From: Actinomycetota bacterium
GTDB lineage: Bacteria > Actinomycetota > Thermoleophilia > Miltoncostaeales > Miltoncostaeaceae
Direction: 5' to 3'
DNA length: 5,430 bases
NCBI GenBank assembly: GCA_005800465.1
Contig: SYFI01000118.1
Span: 1 to 5,430, forward strand
The translations under genes and the position numbers were made by a program. The notes under the pieces were generated by a model. That model made no database searches, had not been told where the DNA came from, and saw only the letters and a program-made list of their open reading frames with translations. Shown one piece after another: positions 5,348 to 5,430 of the stretch (position 1 is the stretch's first letter; every line of letters begins with the position of its first letter).

Positions 5348-5430
5348 ATGCGGGCGCTAGGGCGATGGATCAGCACAGAACTCGCCACCTGGCTCATCGC
5401 CGGGGCGGTACTGATGGTGCTGCTCTCGCC
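5348..5430 (+). CDS. Start of a membrane protein, 3' truncated by window end
   Basis: ATG 5348 opens a frame that runs off the window. The visible residues start MRALGRWISTELATWLIAGA and continue with a hydrophobic VLMVLL. They read as a short basic or amphipathic lead and then a transmembrane helix or signal anchor. It begins 2 bases after the OsmC-family stop, which suggests translational coupling in one operon. No Shine-Dalgarno is obvious. Only 27 codons are present, so no family can be named, and the start could be wrong. Confidence 0.5.
   Translation, partial: MRALGRWISTELATWLIAGAVLMVLLS

Noticed and set aside
1..5430. CRISPR array, transposon, tRNA or riboswitch
   Set aside because: No direct repeats, terminal inverted repeats, transposase motifs, tRNA-like cloverleaf or long leader were seen; the window is almost fully coding.

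Overview
This is a gene-dense, GC-rich stretch of a bacterial chromosome. The only good phylogenetic marker is the truncated TypA/BipA at the left edge. Its C-terminal wording (for example PPRKLSLEQALEWVREDE) looks actinobacterial, possibly a Thermoleophilia-like or other deep-branching uncultured actinomycete. That placement is recall from family knowledge, not a search. I see no mobile element, tRNA, rRNA or CRISPR array, and no non-coding gap over 300 bases.

Layout: (1) 1-468 (+), C-terminal third of TypA/BipA. (2) 492-1445 (+), an EgtD-like histidine-specific-type methyltransferase, probably co-transcribed with typA (23-base gap). (3) 1442-2416 (-), a divergent dihydropteroate-synthase-fold protein that converges on the methyltransferase; the two TAG stops share one CTAG. 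(4) 2405-3303 (+), a two-TM potassium-channel-like protein with an RCK (TrkA-N) domain, split by a -1 frameshift near 2610. (5) 4398-3138 (-), an MFS transporter split into three frames by two -1 frameshifts. (6) 4929-4486 (-), a short degenerate metallo-beta-lactamase-fold protein upstream of the transporter. (7) 4977-5345 (+), a divergently transcribed OsmC-family protein that lacks the segment carrying the second active-site cysteine. (8) 5348 onward (+), the start of a membrane protein cut by the window edge.

How the genes work together: most look like unrelated housekeeping or accessory genes. The only plausible transcription units are typA with the methyltransferase, the MBL-like gene with the MFS transporter, and osmC with the partial membrane gene. 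No coherent new multi-gene system is visible.

What stands out is that several recognisable folds have lost or changed family-defining residues: the pterin-binding protein, the channel filter, the RCK domain, the MBL-like protein and OsmC. In addition, three apparent frameshifts each correspond to one missing G/C base, and each can be placed at a G/C run. This is more like consensus sequencing error than independent gene decay, but the sequence alone cannot settle it.
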